From contig NZ_JAKREU010000002.1 in the NCBI RefSeq assembly GCF_022664435.1, positions 248,001-312,000 of the forward strand: DNA of 64,000 nucleotides. Reading direction: 5' to 3'. The translations under genes and the position numbers were made by a program. This DNA is from Sphingomonas panni. Lineage in GTDB: Bacteria; Pseudomonadota; Alphaproteobacteria; Sphingomonadales; Sphingomonadaceae. Shown piece by piece: positions 18,188 through 27,475 of the stretch; position 1 is the stretch's first letter, and every line of letters starts with the position of its first letter. Under the pieces are notes generated by a model, which was not told the DNA's origin, searched no databases, and worked only from the letters and a program-made list of their open reading frames with translations.

Positions 18188-19354
18188 ATGTATCAGCGTT
18201 TCGCCGACATTATCGACGCCGTGACCGCGATCCGGCACGACATTCACGCCCATCCCGAACTGGCATATGCCGAGCATCGCACCGCTGCTTTGGTCGCGGC
18301 ACAGTTGGCCGCAGCCGGGTTGCAGGTCACGACCGGCATCGGCGGGACCGGCGTGGTCGGGACGCTCAGCCATGGGCGGCCCGGTCCGGCGCTCGGACTG
18401 CGCGCGGACATGGACGCATTGCCGTTCCACGAAGAGGGATCGCCGGCCTATGCCAGCACCGCACCGGGCGTGTTCCACGGATGCGGGCATGATGGGCATA
18501 CCGCGATCCTGATCGGCGCGGCGCGGCACCTGGCGTCGCTGCCGCCGTTCGACGGCACGATCCATTTCATCTTCCAGCCCGCCGAAGAGGGACAGGCCGG
18601 TGCGCGGGCGATGATCGAGGACGGGCTGTTCGACCGTTTCCCGTGCGATTACGTCTTTGCACTGCATAACTGGCCCGACCTGCCGGCGGGCGAATTGCAG
18701 ACGCGACCCGGCCCGATCATGGCGGCGGCCGACAAGTTCGAGATCGTGATCCACGGCAAGGGCGGCCATGCCGCGCAGCCGCACACCACGCCCGATGCGG
18801 TGCTGGCCGCAGCACAGCTGGTCACGCAGCTCAATACCATCGTCGCGCGGCGCGTGCCCCCTACCCGCTCCGCCGTGCTGTCGGTGACGCAGATCGCGGG
18901 CGGGCTGACCCACAATGTCATCCCGGCCGAGGTGCGGCTGGTCGGCACGGTCCGCACCTTCGATCCGCAGGCGCAGGATATCGTCGAAGCGGCGATCCGG
19001 GCGATGGCGCAGGGGATCGGCATCGCCACCGATACGCGGGTCGAGGTGACCTATACCCGCTATTATCCCGCGACGATCAACGATCCGCAGGCGGCCGCGA
19101 TCGCGCTGGCGGCGGCGGCCGATGCCGGGCTGGCCCATGCCGAGGCCCCCGAACCGGCGTTCACCTCCGAAGACTTCTCGTTCATGTTGCAGGCGTGTCC
19201 GGGGGCCTATGCCTGGCTGGGACAGGCGCGGACAGAGGGGGAGAACCCCGCGCTCCATCATCCGCGCTACGACTTCAACGATGCAATCATCGGGCCCGGC
19301 ATCGCGTGGATCACCGCGCTGGCGGCACGCGTCGTCGGCGCGACGGTCGCCTGA
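18188..19354 (+). CDS. M20 family amidohydrolase (hippurate hydrolase/aminoacylase type)
   Basis: A 388-residue metallo-amidohydrolase. Metal-site motifs are RHDIHAHPELAYAEHRTA at the N-terminus, LRADMDALPF, HGCGHDGHTA, FIFQPAEEG and the late SEDFSFMLQACPGAYAWLG. The cysteine-containing metal motif GCGHD is typical of the IAA-amino acid hydrolase/hippuricase branch (M20D), which cleaves N-acyl amino acids. The ATG at 18188 has GAGGA upstream. No obvious substrate transporter adjoins it, but a hydroxyacid reductase follows. Confidence 0.92.
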   Translation: MYQRFADIIDAVTAIRHDIHAHPELAYAEHRTAALVAAQLAAAGLQVTTGIGGTGVVGTLSHGRPGPALGLRADMDALPFHEEGSPAYASTAPGVFHGCGHDGHTAILIGAARHLASLPPFDGTIHFIFQPAEEGQAGARAMIEDGLFDRFPCDYVFALHNWPDLPAGELQTRPGPIMAAADKFEIVIHGKGGHAAQPHTTPDAVLAAAQLVTQLNTIVARRVPPTRSAVLSVTQIAGGLTHNVIPAEVRLVGTVRTFDPQAQDIVEAAIRAMAQGIGIATDTRVEVTYTRYYPATINDPQAAAIALAAAADAGLAHAEAPEPAFTSEDFSFMLQACPGAYAWLGQARTEGENPALHHPRYDFNDAIIGPGIAWITALAARVVGATVA

Positions 19355-19427
19355 ACCGTCCTGCTCGTTAGCGAAAGGCCGACCTGATGCCGAGATCCCG
19401 TTCGTGCGCCTGCCGGGGCGCGTGCTG

Positions 19428-20354
19428 ATGGCGCTTTACTATACTGCCGCGCCCGAGCGCGGGCGCATCTGGAAATCGATGATCGCCGACGCGCTGCCCG
19501 ACCTGGAGGTTCGGCTGGCACCGGAGATCGGTGATACCGCAGATATCCGGTTCCTTGCCGCGTGGACCCTGCCGCCCGGGCTGATCGAGACATTGCCGAA
19601 CCTCGAGATACTGTTCTCGCTGGGGGCCGGTGTCGATCAACTCGACCTGTCGCAGGTGCCGGAGCATGTCACGATCGTGCGGCTGATCGAACCGAACCTT
19701 GCCGATGGCATGGCGGAATATGTCGCGATGATGGTGCTGGCGCTCCACCGCGACCTCTATGCCTATGCCGATCGGCAGGCGGAGCGGCTGTGGCAGCCGC
19801 TGCCGCAGATGCCGGCCCGCGACCGTCGCGTCGGCGTTGCGGGTCTGGGGGAAATGGGCAGGGCGGCGTTGGCGGCGCTGAAACCGTTCGGCTTTCCGCT
19901 ATCGGGGTGGAGCCGTTCGCCGCGCGACCTGCCCGGCGTCACCTGTTTCCATGGACCGGACGAATTGCGGGATTTCGCGGCGCAGACCGATATCCTCGTG
20001 AACCTGCTGCCGTTGACGCCCGAGACGCGAGGCATCCTGGGCGCGGAATTGTTCGGGCGGATGCCGCAAGGCGCGGCGATCGTCTGTGCGGGACGTGGCG
20101 GGCATCTGGATGCGCCGGCGCTGATCGCGGCACTGGACAGCAGACAGCTGTCGCGGGCGATCCTCGACGTGACGCCGGTCGAGCCGTTGCCGACGGACAA
20201 TCCGCTCTGGACGCATCCCCGAATCGTGGTGACGCCGCATGTCGCGGCGGCGACGGATATCGACGGATCCGGCAAGGCGGTGATCGCCAATCTGCGCCGG
20301 CATCTGGCAGGCGAACCGATGGTCGGCATCGTCGAGCGCGATCGGGGATATTGA
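19428..20354 (+). CDS. ghrA: Glyoxylate/hydroxypyruvate reductase A-like 2-hydroxyacid dehydrogenase
   Basis: A 308-residue NAD(P)H-dependent reductase of the D-2-hydroxyacid dehydrogenase family. It shows LEILFSLGAGVDQLDL, LADGMAEYVAMMVLALHRDL, a Rossmann motif VGVAGLGEMGRAALAALKPFGFPLSGWSRSP, and the catalytic segment ILVNLLPLTPETRGIL, with the histidine in TPHVAA near residue 277. The short N-terminal domain matches GhrA. Start ATG 19428, with GTG 19422 possible. It follows the M20 gene by 73 bases. Confidence 0.9.
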   Translation: MALYYTAAPERGRIWKSMIADALPDLEVRLAPEIGDTADIRFLAAWTLPPGLIETLPNLEILFSLGAGVDQLDLSQVPEHVTIVRLIEPNLADGMAEYVAMMVLALHRDLYAYADRQAERLWQPLPQMPARDRRVGVAGLGEMGRAALAALKPFGFPLSGWSRSPRDLPGVTCFHGPDELRDFAAQTDILVNLLPLTPETRGILGAELFGRMPQGAAIVCAGRGGHLDAPALIAALDSRQLSRAILDVTPVEPLPTDNPLWTHPRIVVTPHVAAATDIDGSGKAVIANLRRHLAGEPMVGIVERDRGY

Positions 20355-20392
20355 TCGGGAACCACGCTGTGGCGGCATCGAATGATGCGCCA

Positions 20393-20469
<77 letters not shown>

Positions 20470-20490
20470 TCTCTAGCGAGGAGGCGGGCT

Positions 20491-21756
20491 TTACGGAGCC
20501 GCGCCGGGGCTGTCAACGCCACTATTGCCATTTCCTGCATTTCGTTGCGGCGGCGGCACGTCCTGCACCAGCGTGCCGTGTTCGAACAGGAAGCCGGCGA
20601 TGTCGGGCTTGCCCGCACCCTTCAGCACGGTCTGGATGATGATGAGCAGCGGCACGGCGAGCAGCGCCCCCGGCGTGCCCCATACCCAGCCCCAGAAGCT
20701 GAGCGTAATCAGGATCATCAGCGGATTGATGGTCAGGCGGTGACCGACGACCAGCGGCGTGATGACGTTCGCTTCCACCAGATGCGCACCGACCATGATC
20801 GCGGCCGGGAGCAGCGCCCACCAGATATCGGTGAAGGTCATCAACCCGCCCACCGCCAGCAGCAGCGCGGCAAAGATCGGCCCGAGATAGGGCACATAAT
20901 TCAGCAGCGCGACGATCCCGCCCCACATCAAAGGCGTCGGCATCCCGATATACCATAGCGCCGCCGCGACGATCAGGCCGAGCATCAGGTTGATGAGCGT
21001 GATCGTGCCGAGATAGGCCGAGGTGTCGTCGACGACGTTCTGAATCACGCGCGCCGTCGCCATCGCCCCGCCGAAGCTGCTGCGCCCGGTGATCGCCGCG
21101 CGCCGCAAATTGGTCCAGCCGGCGAGGAAGAAATAGATGACCAGGATCGCGAAGAACATCTCCAGCAAGGCCGAAGGCGCGGAGGTCGTCACGAGATCGA
21201 GCAGCGATTGCGGCGGGGCGACGCTGCTCGCGGTCTGCTTGGCCGGCGCGGTCGCGACATTGGCGATCAGGCCGTTCACGAACTTTTCGAGGCTGGCGTA
21301 GAAGTCGATCAGCGGCGCGACATTCTGCTGCACGCGGTCGATCCGGTCGGGCAATATCTGCGCCCAGCCCCAGGCCGGCACGACGATCGATGCCAGCGCG
21401 CCATTGGCGACGATCAGGAACAGCATGACGCAGAAGAATGCCGCCAGCGGTGCGGGCACACGGTTGCGCTCCTGCCATTCGAGCAGTGGGACCAGCGCGA
21501 TGGCGATGACGATCGCGGCGGTCAGCGGCAGGAAGAAACGCGCCCCCGCCTGCAATGCGAAGGGCAGCGCCAGCACCAGCCCGACCCCGGCGATCAGCGT
21601 CAGCGCGGCCAGCAACCGGTCGCGGCGCAGTTCCTCGGTCGGGGCATCGACCACCGCATCGACCGGATCGGACGGTGGCGTGGCCGCCGTGCCGGTTGCG
21701 CCTGCACGGTCGACCGGCGGCGGCGGTGCAGTCGCTTCGGATGCGGAATCTACCAT
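20491..21756 (-). CDS. AI-2E family transporter (UPF0118 permease)
   Basis: A 421-residue membrane protein with about seven to eight helices. A Pro/Ala-rich cytoplasmic N-terminus of about 45 residues precedes the first pair of helices. The family motifs follow: GLIVAAALWYIGMPTPLMWGGIVALLNYVPYLGPIFAALL and VEANVITPLVVGHRLTINPLMILITLSFWGWVWGTPGALLAVPLL. Members have been linked to autoinducer-2 export, Na+/H+ antiport and other roles, so the substrate is open. It ends near the second tRNA-Asp gene and begins without a clear Shine-Dalgarno. Confidence 0.92.
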   Translation of the reverse strand: MVDSASEATAPPPPVDRAGATGTAATPPSDPVDAVVDAPTEELRRDRLLAALTLIAGVGLVLALPFALQAGARFFLPLTAAIVIAIALVPLLEWQERNRVPAPLAAFFCVMLFLIVANGALASIVVPAWGWAQILPDRIDRVQQNVAPLIDFYASLEKFVNGLIANVATAPAKQTASSVAPPQSLLDLVTTSAPSALLEMFFAILVIYFFLAGWTNLRRAAITGRSSFGGAMATARVIQNVVDDTSAYLGTITLINLMLGLIVAAALWYIGMPTPLMWGGIVALLNYVPYLGPIFAALLLAVGGLMTFTDIWWALLPAAIMVGAHLVEANVITPLVVGHRLTINPLMILITLSFWGWVWGTPGALLAVPLLIIIQTVLKGAGKPDIAGFLFEHGTLVQDVPPPQRNAGNGNSGVDSPGAAP

Positions 21757-21866
21757 GAATTCAGTCTAGCCCCCCTTGGCGAACCACGCCATCGGCGGTG
21801 TAACGCACGGCGGCCAGATTAGCGCCAAGCCCTAGCGGCCAAGGTCGATCGATACTCCAAGCGGCT

Positions 21867-22397
21867 CTACGTCGCGACTGAAGCGGTCGCCTGACCGATG
21901 GCAGCCTGCATCATTGCCAGTGCCTGACCCAAGGCGGCGATACGCACCGCACCACGACCGATATCGCCGTAATGGCATTCGCTGGTCGCAAGCGGACCAT
22001 CCCGCCGCGCGCAGGCGAAATGGACCAGTCCGGGTTCGTCGCCCGGCGCCCCCTCCCCCGCGAAGCCGGTGACGGCGAGCACGACATCGGCGTCGGAACC
22101 GCGCAGGGTACCCCTTGCCATTGCCTCCGCAACGTCGCGGCTGACGGCCCCGCAATTATCGAGCATCGCGCGATCGACGCCGAGCAGTTCGCATTTGGCG
22201 GCTTCGCTATATACGACGAAGCCGCGGTCGAAGGCGTGCGACGCACCTTCCACATCGGTAAGCAATGCCGCGAGCATTCCGCCGGTGCAGCTCTCGGCGG
22301 TGGCGAGGGTCAGGTCGGCAGCACATGCGGCCTCCAGCAGGTCGGCAGCGGCCTGTTCCACCGCGTCGGGCAAGGCGGGAGCCAGTGTTTCCGTCAC
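21867..22397 (-). CDS. CinA-type nicotinamide-nucleotide amidohydrolase
   Basis: A 176-residue single-domain CinA C-terminal protein, expected to deamidate nicotinamide mononucleotide to nicotinate mononucleotide in pyridine salvage. It shows LTLATAESCTGGMLAALLTDVEGASHAFDRGFVVYSEAAKCELLGV with the catalytic serine in ESCTGG, and LAVTGFAGEGAPGDEPGLVHFA. The GTG start overlaps the stop of the upstream small basic protein by four bases (GTGA). An ATG at 22427 is in frame but lies inside that gene. Confidence 0.92.
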   Translation of the reverse strand: MTETLAPALPDAVEQAAADLLEAACAADLTLATAESCTGGMLAALLTDVEGASHAFDRGFVVYSEAAKCELLGVDRAMLDNCGAVSRDVAEAMARGTLRGSDADVVLAVTGFAGEGAPGDEPGLVHFACARRDGPLATSECHYGDIGRGAVRIAALGQALAMMQAAIGQATASVAT

Positions 22398-22687
22398 GCG
22401 CTGCCGTTCCTGCGCCGCGTCTCCCACCCCTTGCGCGCGGCGGCCGAGCGATCGGCGGCGGGACGGTTCGCCGCCGCCTTGCCGCCGCGCCGGGCAGAAG
22501 CGTGACTGTCGGGCTTGCCGCGACCGGACCCGGACTCGTTGCCGCCGCCCGAATCCTTGTTGACGGTCGCCCAGGCGCGGGCCTCTGCCTCCTTGTCCGG
22601 CACGCCGCGCGCTTCATAGCTTTCGGCGATATGATCGGCCTTGCGCTTCTGCTTGTCGGTATAGCTGCTCTTGTCGCCGCGCGGCAT
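22394..22687 (-). CDS. Small basic protein of the 'plasmid stabilisation protein' type
   Basis: A 97-residue hydrophilic protein beginning MPRGDKSSYTDKQKRKADHI, with the core EARAWATVNKDSGGGNESGSGRGKPDSHASARRGGKAA and a basic C-terminus. Similar proteins are common in proteobacteria under the name plasmid stabilisation protein, but there is no convincing function, and a chromosomal location here argues against that name. ATG with AGGAGG about nine bases upstream. Coupled to the CinA-type gene. Confidence 0.8.
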   Translation of the reverse strand: MPRGDKSSYTDKQKRKADHIAESYEARGVPDKEAEARAWATVNKDSGGGNESGSGRGKPDSHASARRGGKAAANRPAADRSAAARKGWETRRRNGSA

Positions 22688-22741
22688 CGGAACCTCCTAG
22701 GAAGGGACAGAGGCTCGAACGAGCAGGTGCTTAGCACGGTT

Positions 22742-23752
22742 TCATGCCGACAGGATCGAAGTATATAACGCATGATAACGCTCGGCCATCGCCTCGACCG
22801 AAAAGCGTTCGGCGACGATCCGGCGGCAATCCGCGCGATCGATCTCTGCCACGAGGTCGATCGCGGCGATCGCTTCGTCGAGCGTATCGACGAGGAAGCC
22901 GTTGACGCCATGGTCGATCAGTTCGGGCATCGATCCGCGGTTATAGGCGATGACCGGGGTGCCGCACGCCATCGCCTCGACCACCGACAGACCGAAGGGT
23001 TCGTCGAAGCCGATCAGGTGGAGCAATGCCCGCGATCCGCCCAGCAGGTCGGTGCGTGCCTTGCCACCAACCGCGCCGTGATAGACGACCCGTTCGCCAT
23101 CGATATGCGGCTCCACCTGCTCGCGCCAATAGCGGTCGTCCTGGACGATGCCGGCCATGTGCAGGCGGCGGCCGCTGGCCTTCGCCGCAGCGATGGCGTC
23201 CGCCGCGCCCTTGTCGGGGTGCATCCGGCCGAAGAACAACAGATCGTCGCTGCCGGTCGCGTCGAACGGGAAATCATCCAGCGGGATGCCGTGATGGATC
23301 GTCGCAGCATAGTTGAGCGCGGGATGCCGGTCGGCATCGCTGATGGCGACATAGTTCACCCGGTCCTGATAGGGCGCATACATCGGCAGGATGCGGTCGG
23401 ACGAAAAACCGTGGATCGTCGTCACCATCGGCGTGTCGACCAGCCCGGAAAAGGCATGAGCCGGGAAATCGGCCTGATTGTGGATCAGGTCGAATTCGCC
23501 CGCGCGCTCGAACACATGCGCCAGATGTGCGAACTCCCACACCTTCGCATCGATCGAGGGGTCCTCGCTATAGGGCGCGGGCACGACGCCGGCGAGGGTC
23601 GCGGCAGTGATACTGTCCTGCGTCGCGAACAGCGTCACGTCGACGCCGCGTGCGACCAAAGCCTCGGTCAGCAGGCTGGTGACCAGTTCCCACGGGCCAT
23701 AGTGGCGCGGCGGCGTGCGCCACGCGATCGGGGCAATCATCGCAATGCGCAT
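22742..23752 (-). CDS. Family 4 glycosyltransferase
   Basis: A 336-residue GT-B enzyme. N-terminal half MRIAMIAPIAWRTPPRHYGPWELVTSLLTEALVARGVDVTLFATQ. C-terminal half carries LLFFGRMHPDKG and the GT4 donor-site signature DEPFGLSVVEAMACGTPVIAYNRGSMPELI, with the catalytic EX7E pattern. The ATG shares a base with the stop of the GH13 glucosidase (TGATG), implying a two-gene unit acting on glucans, trehalose-like sugars or glycolipids. A TTG one codon upstream is an alternative. Confidence 0.9.
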   Translation of the reverse strand: MRIAMIAPIAWRTPPRHYGPWELVTSLLTEALVARGVDVTLFATQDSITAATLAGVVPAPYSEDPSIDAKVWEFAHLAHVFERAGEFDLIHNQADFPAHAFSGLVDTPMVTTIHGFSSDRILPMYAPYQDRVNYVAISDADRHPALNYAATIHHGIPLDDFPFDATGSDDLLFFGRMHPDKGAADAIAAAKASGRRLHMAGIVQDDRYWREQVEPHIDGERVVYHGAVGGKARTDLLGGSRALLHLIGFDEPFGLSVVEAMACGTPVIAYNRGSMPELIDHGVNGFLVDTLDEAIAAIDLVAEIDRADCRRIVAERFSVEAMAERYHALYTSILSA

Positions 23753-25311
23753 CAATCGACTTTCAGGATCAGCCCCTCGGCGGGGCGCAGATGGTGGGGG
23801 TCGCCGGCGTCCTCATGGGTCGACAGGACGACCTGCCCCGGCTCGACGGTGATGCCGGCGGGGCGATCGCTCAGATTCAGGACGATGCGATAGTCGCCCC
23901 GGCGATAGGTCAGGATGTCTCCCTCGTCACGAACTTCGCCGATGGGGCCGGTGGCCAGTGCGGGCGTCGCACGGCGGAGCGCCAGCAGGCGGCGGTAGAA
24001 GTTCAGCATCGACGCCGGGTCGCGCGCCTGCGCCGCGACGTTCAGCGGCAGGTGCGCCGAATCGATCGGCAGCCACGGATCGCCGGTGGTGAACCCGCCG
24101 GTCGCATCCCATGGCAGCGGCGTGCGCACCGGATCGCGGCCCAGCCCCAGCCCCGGTTCGCGCAGTTCGCGCGGGTCCTGCACCTTGTCCTGCGGGACTT
24201 GCGCATCGGTCAGGCCCAGTTCGTCGCCCTGGTACAGCGTTGGCGTGCCGCGCAGCGTCAGCAGCAGCATCGCCGCCACCCGAGCCTGCGCGCTGCCGAC
24301 ACGGGTGGCGATGCGCGGGCGGTCGTGATTGCCTAGCACCCAGTTGGGCCAACCCTCGTCGGGCAAGGCCGCCTCATACTCCACGATCCGAGCGGCCAGT
24401 TCGGCGGCGTCCCACTTCGCCTCGATCAGCTGGAAATTGAACGGCAGGTGGACGCCGGGTGCTTGCGGAGTGCCGTAATAGGTCATCAGCTTCGGGATCG
24501 GCAGATAGATTTCGCCGACCAGAACCGCGCCATATTCGTCGGCCTGTCTCCGCATCGCCGTGCTGATCGCATGGACCTCGGGCTGGTCGGTCGAATGGAG
24601 CTGCAGCACCCGGTGCATGTCGCCCATGCCCTCGCGGAAATCCGGGTTGGGCGGATTGTCGGGAAAGTCGGCATGCTTGACCATGTGCCACTGCACGTCG
24701 ATGCGGAACCCGTCGACGCCCCGGTCGAACCAGAAGCGCATCGCATCCAGCATCGCGGCCTGCACGTCGGGGTTGCGCCAGTTCAGGTCCGGCTGTTCGG
24801 GCAGGAAGGCGCGCGAATAATATTGGCCGGTGGCGGGATCAAGGGTCCAGGCCGGCCCGCCGAAATCGCTGATCCAGTTGTTGGGCGGCCCGCCATCGGG
24901 TGCCGGATCGCGCCAGATATACCAGTCGCGCTTCGGGTTGTCGCGCGACGACCGGCTCTCCACGAACCACGGATGCTGGTCGGAGCTGTGGTTCGGCACG
25001 AAATCGAGCAGCACGCGGATGCCCGCCGCATGCGCCTTGGCCAGCAGCGCGTCGAAATCGGCCAGCGTTCCGAAGCGCGGGTCGATGCCGGTATAATCCG
25101 CCACGTCATAGCCGAAATCGGCCATGGGCGACGGGTAGATCGGCGAAATCCAGATGGCGTCGATGCCGAGATCGACCAGATAGTCGAGCCGGTCGGCAAT
25201 CCCGTTCAGGTCGCCGACCCCGTCCCCGTCGCTGTCGGCGAAGGAACGCGGATAGATTTGATAGATGGTGGCGGCCCGCCACCATGGTTGCGCGGATGAA
25301 ACGATCGTCAC
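23752..25311 (-). CDS. GH13 alpha-glucosidase
   Basis: A 519-residue alpha-amylase family enzyme. The four conserved regions are visible: DFVPNHSS, DGFRIDVQWHM with the nucleophile Asp, VGEIYLP with the acid/base Glu, and VLGNHDRPR. It begins WWRAATIYQIYPRSFADSDGDGVGDLNGI, as in oligo-1,6-glucosidases and trehalose-type glucosidases. No signal peptide was seen, so it is cytoplasmic. Start is GTG 25311. The upstream gap to pccA is 35 bases. Coupled with the GT4 gene. Confidence 0.94.
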   Translation of the reverse strand: MTIVSSAQPWWRAATIYQIYPRSFADSDGDGVGDLNGIADRLDYLVDLGIDAIWISPIYPSPMADFGYDVADYTGIDPRFGTLADFDALLAKAHAAGIRVLLDFVPNHSSDQHPWFVESRSSRDNPKRDWYIWRDPAPDGGPPNNWISDFGGPAWTLDPATGQYYSRAFLPEQPDLNWRNPDVQAAMLDAMRFWFDRGVDGFRIDVQWHMVKHADFPDNPPNPDFREGMGDMHRVLQLHSTDQPEVHAISTAMRRQADEYGAVLVGEIYLPIPKLMTYYGTPQAPGVHLPFNFQLIEAKWDAAELAARIVEYEAALPDEGWPNWVLGNHDRPRIATRVGSAQARVAAMLLLTLRGTPTLYQGDELGLTDAQVPQDKVQDPRELREPGLGLGRDPVRTPLPWDATGGFTTGDPWLPIDSAHLPLNVAAQARDPASMLNFYRRLLALRRATPALATGPIGEVRDEGDILTYRRGDYRIVLNLSDRPAGITVEPGQVVLSTHEDAGDPHHLRPAEGLILKVD

Positions 25312-25346
25312 GCACCGACAAGCCGCCAGAGGGCAAAGGGTTCCGC

Positions 25347-27437
25347 CTATTCGAACTCCATGATGACTGCATCAACCGCCAGGCTGTCGCCTGCCGCGTG
25401 TGCGATGCGGGCGACGGTGCCGGAGCGTTCGGCGCGCAGGATGTTCTCCATCTTCATCGCCTCCACCACCGCCAATGGCTGGCCGGCCTCGACCTTCTGC
25501 CCTTCCGTCACCTCGACGCGGGTCAGCAGGCCAGGCATCGGGCAGAGCAGGAAGCGCGAGAGGTCGGGCGGGACCTTTTCGATCATGTGCCGGGTCAGCG
25601 CCGCGACATGCGGCGGCAGGACGCGAACGGTGTGCGTGGCACCACGCACGGTCAATTTCCAACCGCCGATAGCCCGTGCGACGCGGACGGCGAGTTCGCT
25701 GTCGTCGATCCGCGCCACCACGACCCGTTGCGACGGCCGCCAGTGCATAACCACGTCCAGCGGCACCTCGCCATCGATTTTGACCAGCAACCCGCCGTCA
25801 TAGCCATCGACGCAAATTTCGAAGCGATGCTCGCCAATGGTGACGATGCGTTCGGTCGAGGGGGCGGGACGCGTGCCCAGTTGTCCGTCGATAGCGCGGA
25901 CGCGCAGCGACTGTTCGAGGTCGATCAGCACCGCGACCGCCGCCAGCTGCTTCAAGAGCACGGTGTCGGCCGGTGCGCCGTGGAAGCCGTCGGGATATTC
26001 TTCTGCAATGAAGCCGGTGGTCAGCGCGCCCTCGCGGAAGCGCGGATGCTGCATGATCGCGGAGAGGAAATCGATGTTGTTGCCGACGCCCGCCAGTTCG
26101 AAGCGGTCGAGTGCCGCGACCTGCGCATCGATCGCGGCCTCGCGCGTCGGTGCCCAGGTGATGAGCTTGGCGATCATCGGATCGTAGAACATGCTGACCT
26201 CGCCGCCTTCGACGACGCCGTCGTCGACGCGGGTGCGTGCCTCGGCCGTCACCCCAGCGAAGGCTGGGGTATCTCCGTTGGAGAGCGCACCAGTCTCACC
26301 AGGAGACCCCAGCCTGCGCTGGGGTGACGGATCGGGCTGCCGGGGAGGATTGTAGCGGGTCAGGCGGCCGGTGCTGGGCAGGAAGCCGCGATAGGGGTCT
26401 TCGGCATAGACGCGATTTTCGATCGCCCAGCCCGTCAGCTTCACCTCGTCCTGCGTAAAGGCCAGCTTCTCGCCGGCGGCTACGCGCAGCATCTGTTCGA
26501 CCAGGTCGAGGCCGGTGATTTCCTCCGTCACCGGATGTTCGACCTGCAGCCGGGTGTTCATTTCGAGGAAGTAGAAGCTTTCCCCGGTAACATCCGCGCC
26601 CGACACGATAAGTTCGACGGTGCCCGCGCTGTAATAGCCGACCGCACGGGCCAGCGCGACCGCTTGCTCCCCCATCGCCTTGCGCATCGCAGGGGTGACG
26701 AAGGGCGACGGCGCTTCCTCGACCACCTTCTGGTGGCGGCGCTGGATCAAGCATTCGCGCTCGCCGAGATAGACGATGTTGCCATGCTGGTCGCCCAGCA
26801 CCTGGATCTCGATGTGGCGCGGGCTTTCGATGAACTTCTCGATGAAGACGCGGTCGTCGCCGAAGCTGGCCAGCCCCTCGCGCTTGGTCGCCTCGAAGCC
26901 TTCGCGGACGTCCTGTTCGGACCAGGCGAGACGCATCCCCTTGCCGCCGCCACCGGCGGACGCCTTCATCATCACCGGATAGCCAATGTCGGTCGCGATC
27001 CGCACCGCTTCCTCGGTATCGGCGATCTCGCCCAGATAGCCGGGCACAACGTTGACCCCGGCGGCCTGCGCCAGTTTCTTCGATTCGATCTTGTCGCCCA
27101 TCGCGGCGATGGCGTTCGGCGGCGGTCCGACGAACGCGATGCCGGCATCGGCACAGGCGCGGGCGAAGCTTTCGCGTTCCGACAGGAAGCCATAGCCGGG
27201 ATGGATGCAGTCCGCCCCGGTCGCCTTCGCGGCGGCGAGGATCAGTTCGGGAACCAGATAGCTCTGCGCGGCGGGTGCCGGCCCCAGCCGGACGCTCTCG
27301 TCCGCCATCATCACATGCGGTGCGCGCGCGTCGGCGTCGGAATAGACCGCGACCGTCGCGATCCCCATCCGCTTGGCGGTGCGCATCACCCGGCAGGCAA
27401 TCTCACCGCGATTGGCGACCAGAATCTTTTTGAACAC
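25347..27437 (-). CDS. pccA: Propionyl/acetyl-CoA carboxylase biotin-containing alpha subunit
   Basis: A 696-residue biotin carboxylase plus biotin carrier. It carboxylates biotin and passes CO2 to PccB to form methylmalonyl-CoA. Seen are MFKKILVANRGEIACRVMRTA, the ATP loop KASAGGGGKGMR, EMNTRLQVEHPVTEEITGLDLVEQM and the biotin site EAMKMEN with lysine K662 near the C-terminus. The start is GTG 27437 with GGAGAG upstream. A roughly 29-residue stretch (about residues 370-398) between RYNPPRQPD and TRVDDGVVEGGEVSMFYDP is encoded by a palindromic repeat and is absent from the normal domain layout. The frame is unbroken. Confidence 0.96.
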   Translation of the reverse strand: MFKKILVANRGEIACRVMRTAKRMGIATVAVYSDADARAPHVMMADESVRLGPAPAAQSYLVPELILAAAKATGADCIHPGYGFLSERESFARACADAGIAFVGPPPNAIAAMGDKIESKKLAQAAGVNVVPGYLGEIADTEEAVRIATDIGYPVMMKASAGGGGKGMRLAWSEQDVREGFEATKREGLASFGDDRVFIEKFIESPRHIEIQVLGDQHGNIVYLGERECLIQRRHQKVVEEAPSPFVTPAMRKAMGEQAVALARAVGYYSAGTVELIVSGADVTGESFYFLEMNTRLQVEHPVTEEITGLDLVEQMLRVAAGEKLAFTQDEVKLTGWAIENRVYAEDPYRGFLPSTGRLTRYNPPRQPDPSPQRRLGSPGETGALSNGDTPAFAGVTAEARTRVDDGVVEGGEVSMFYDPMIAKLITWAPTREAAIDAQVAALDRFELAGVGNNIDFLSAIMQHPRFREGALTTGFIAEEYPDGFHGAPADTVLLKQLAAVAVLIDLEQSLRVRAIDGQLGTRPAPSTERIVTIGEHRFEICVDGYDGGLLVKIDGEVPLDVVMHWRPSQRVVVARIDDSELAVRVARAIGGWKLTVRGATHTVRVLPPHVAALTRHMIEKVPPDLSRFLLCPMPGLLTRVEVTEGQKVEAGQPLAVVEAMKMENILRAERSGTVARIAHAAGDSLAVDAVIMEFE
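26246..26330. repeat. Two-armed palindrome in frame inside pccA
   Basis: Arms 26246-26270 and 26306-26330 are complementary at 24 of 25 positions with a 35-base spacer, the same layout as the intergenic elements at 10179 and 52087. Read as pccA codons the two arms give SPQRRLGSP and TPAFAGVTA. Length is compatible with the frame. Confidence 0.9.
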
Positions 27438-27475
27438 GTCACTCTCCCGTCCGCCCTGCTGTGGCAGGGTCAGCA

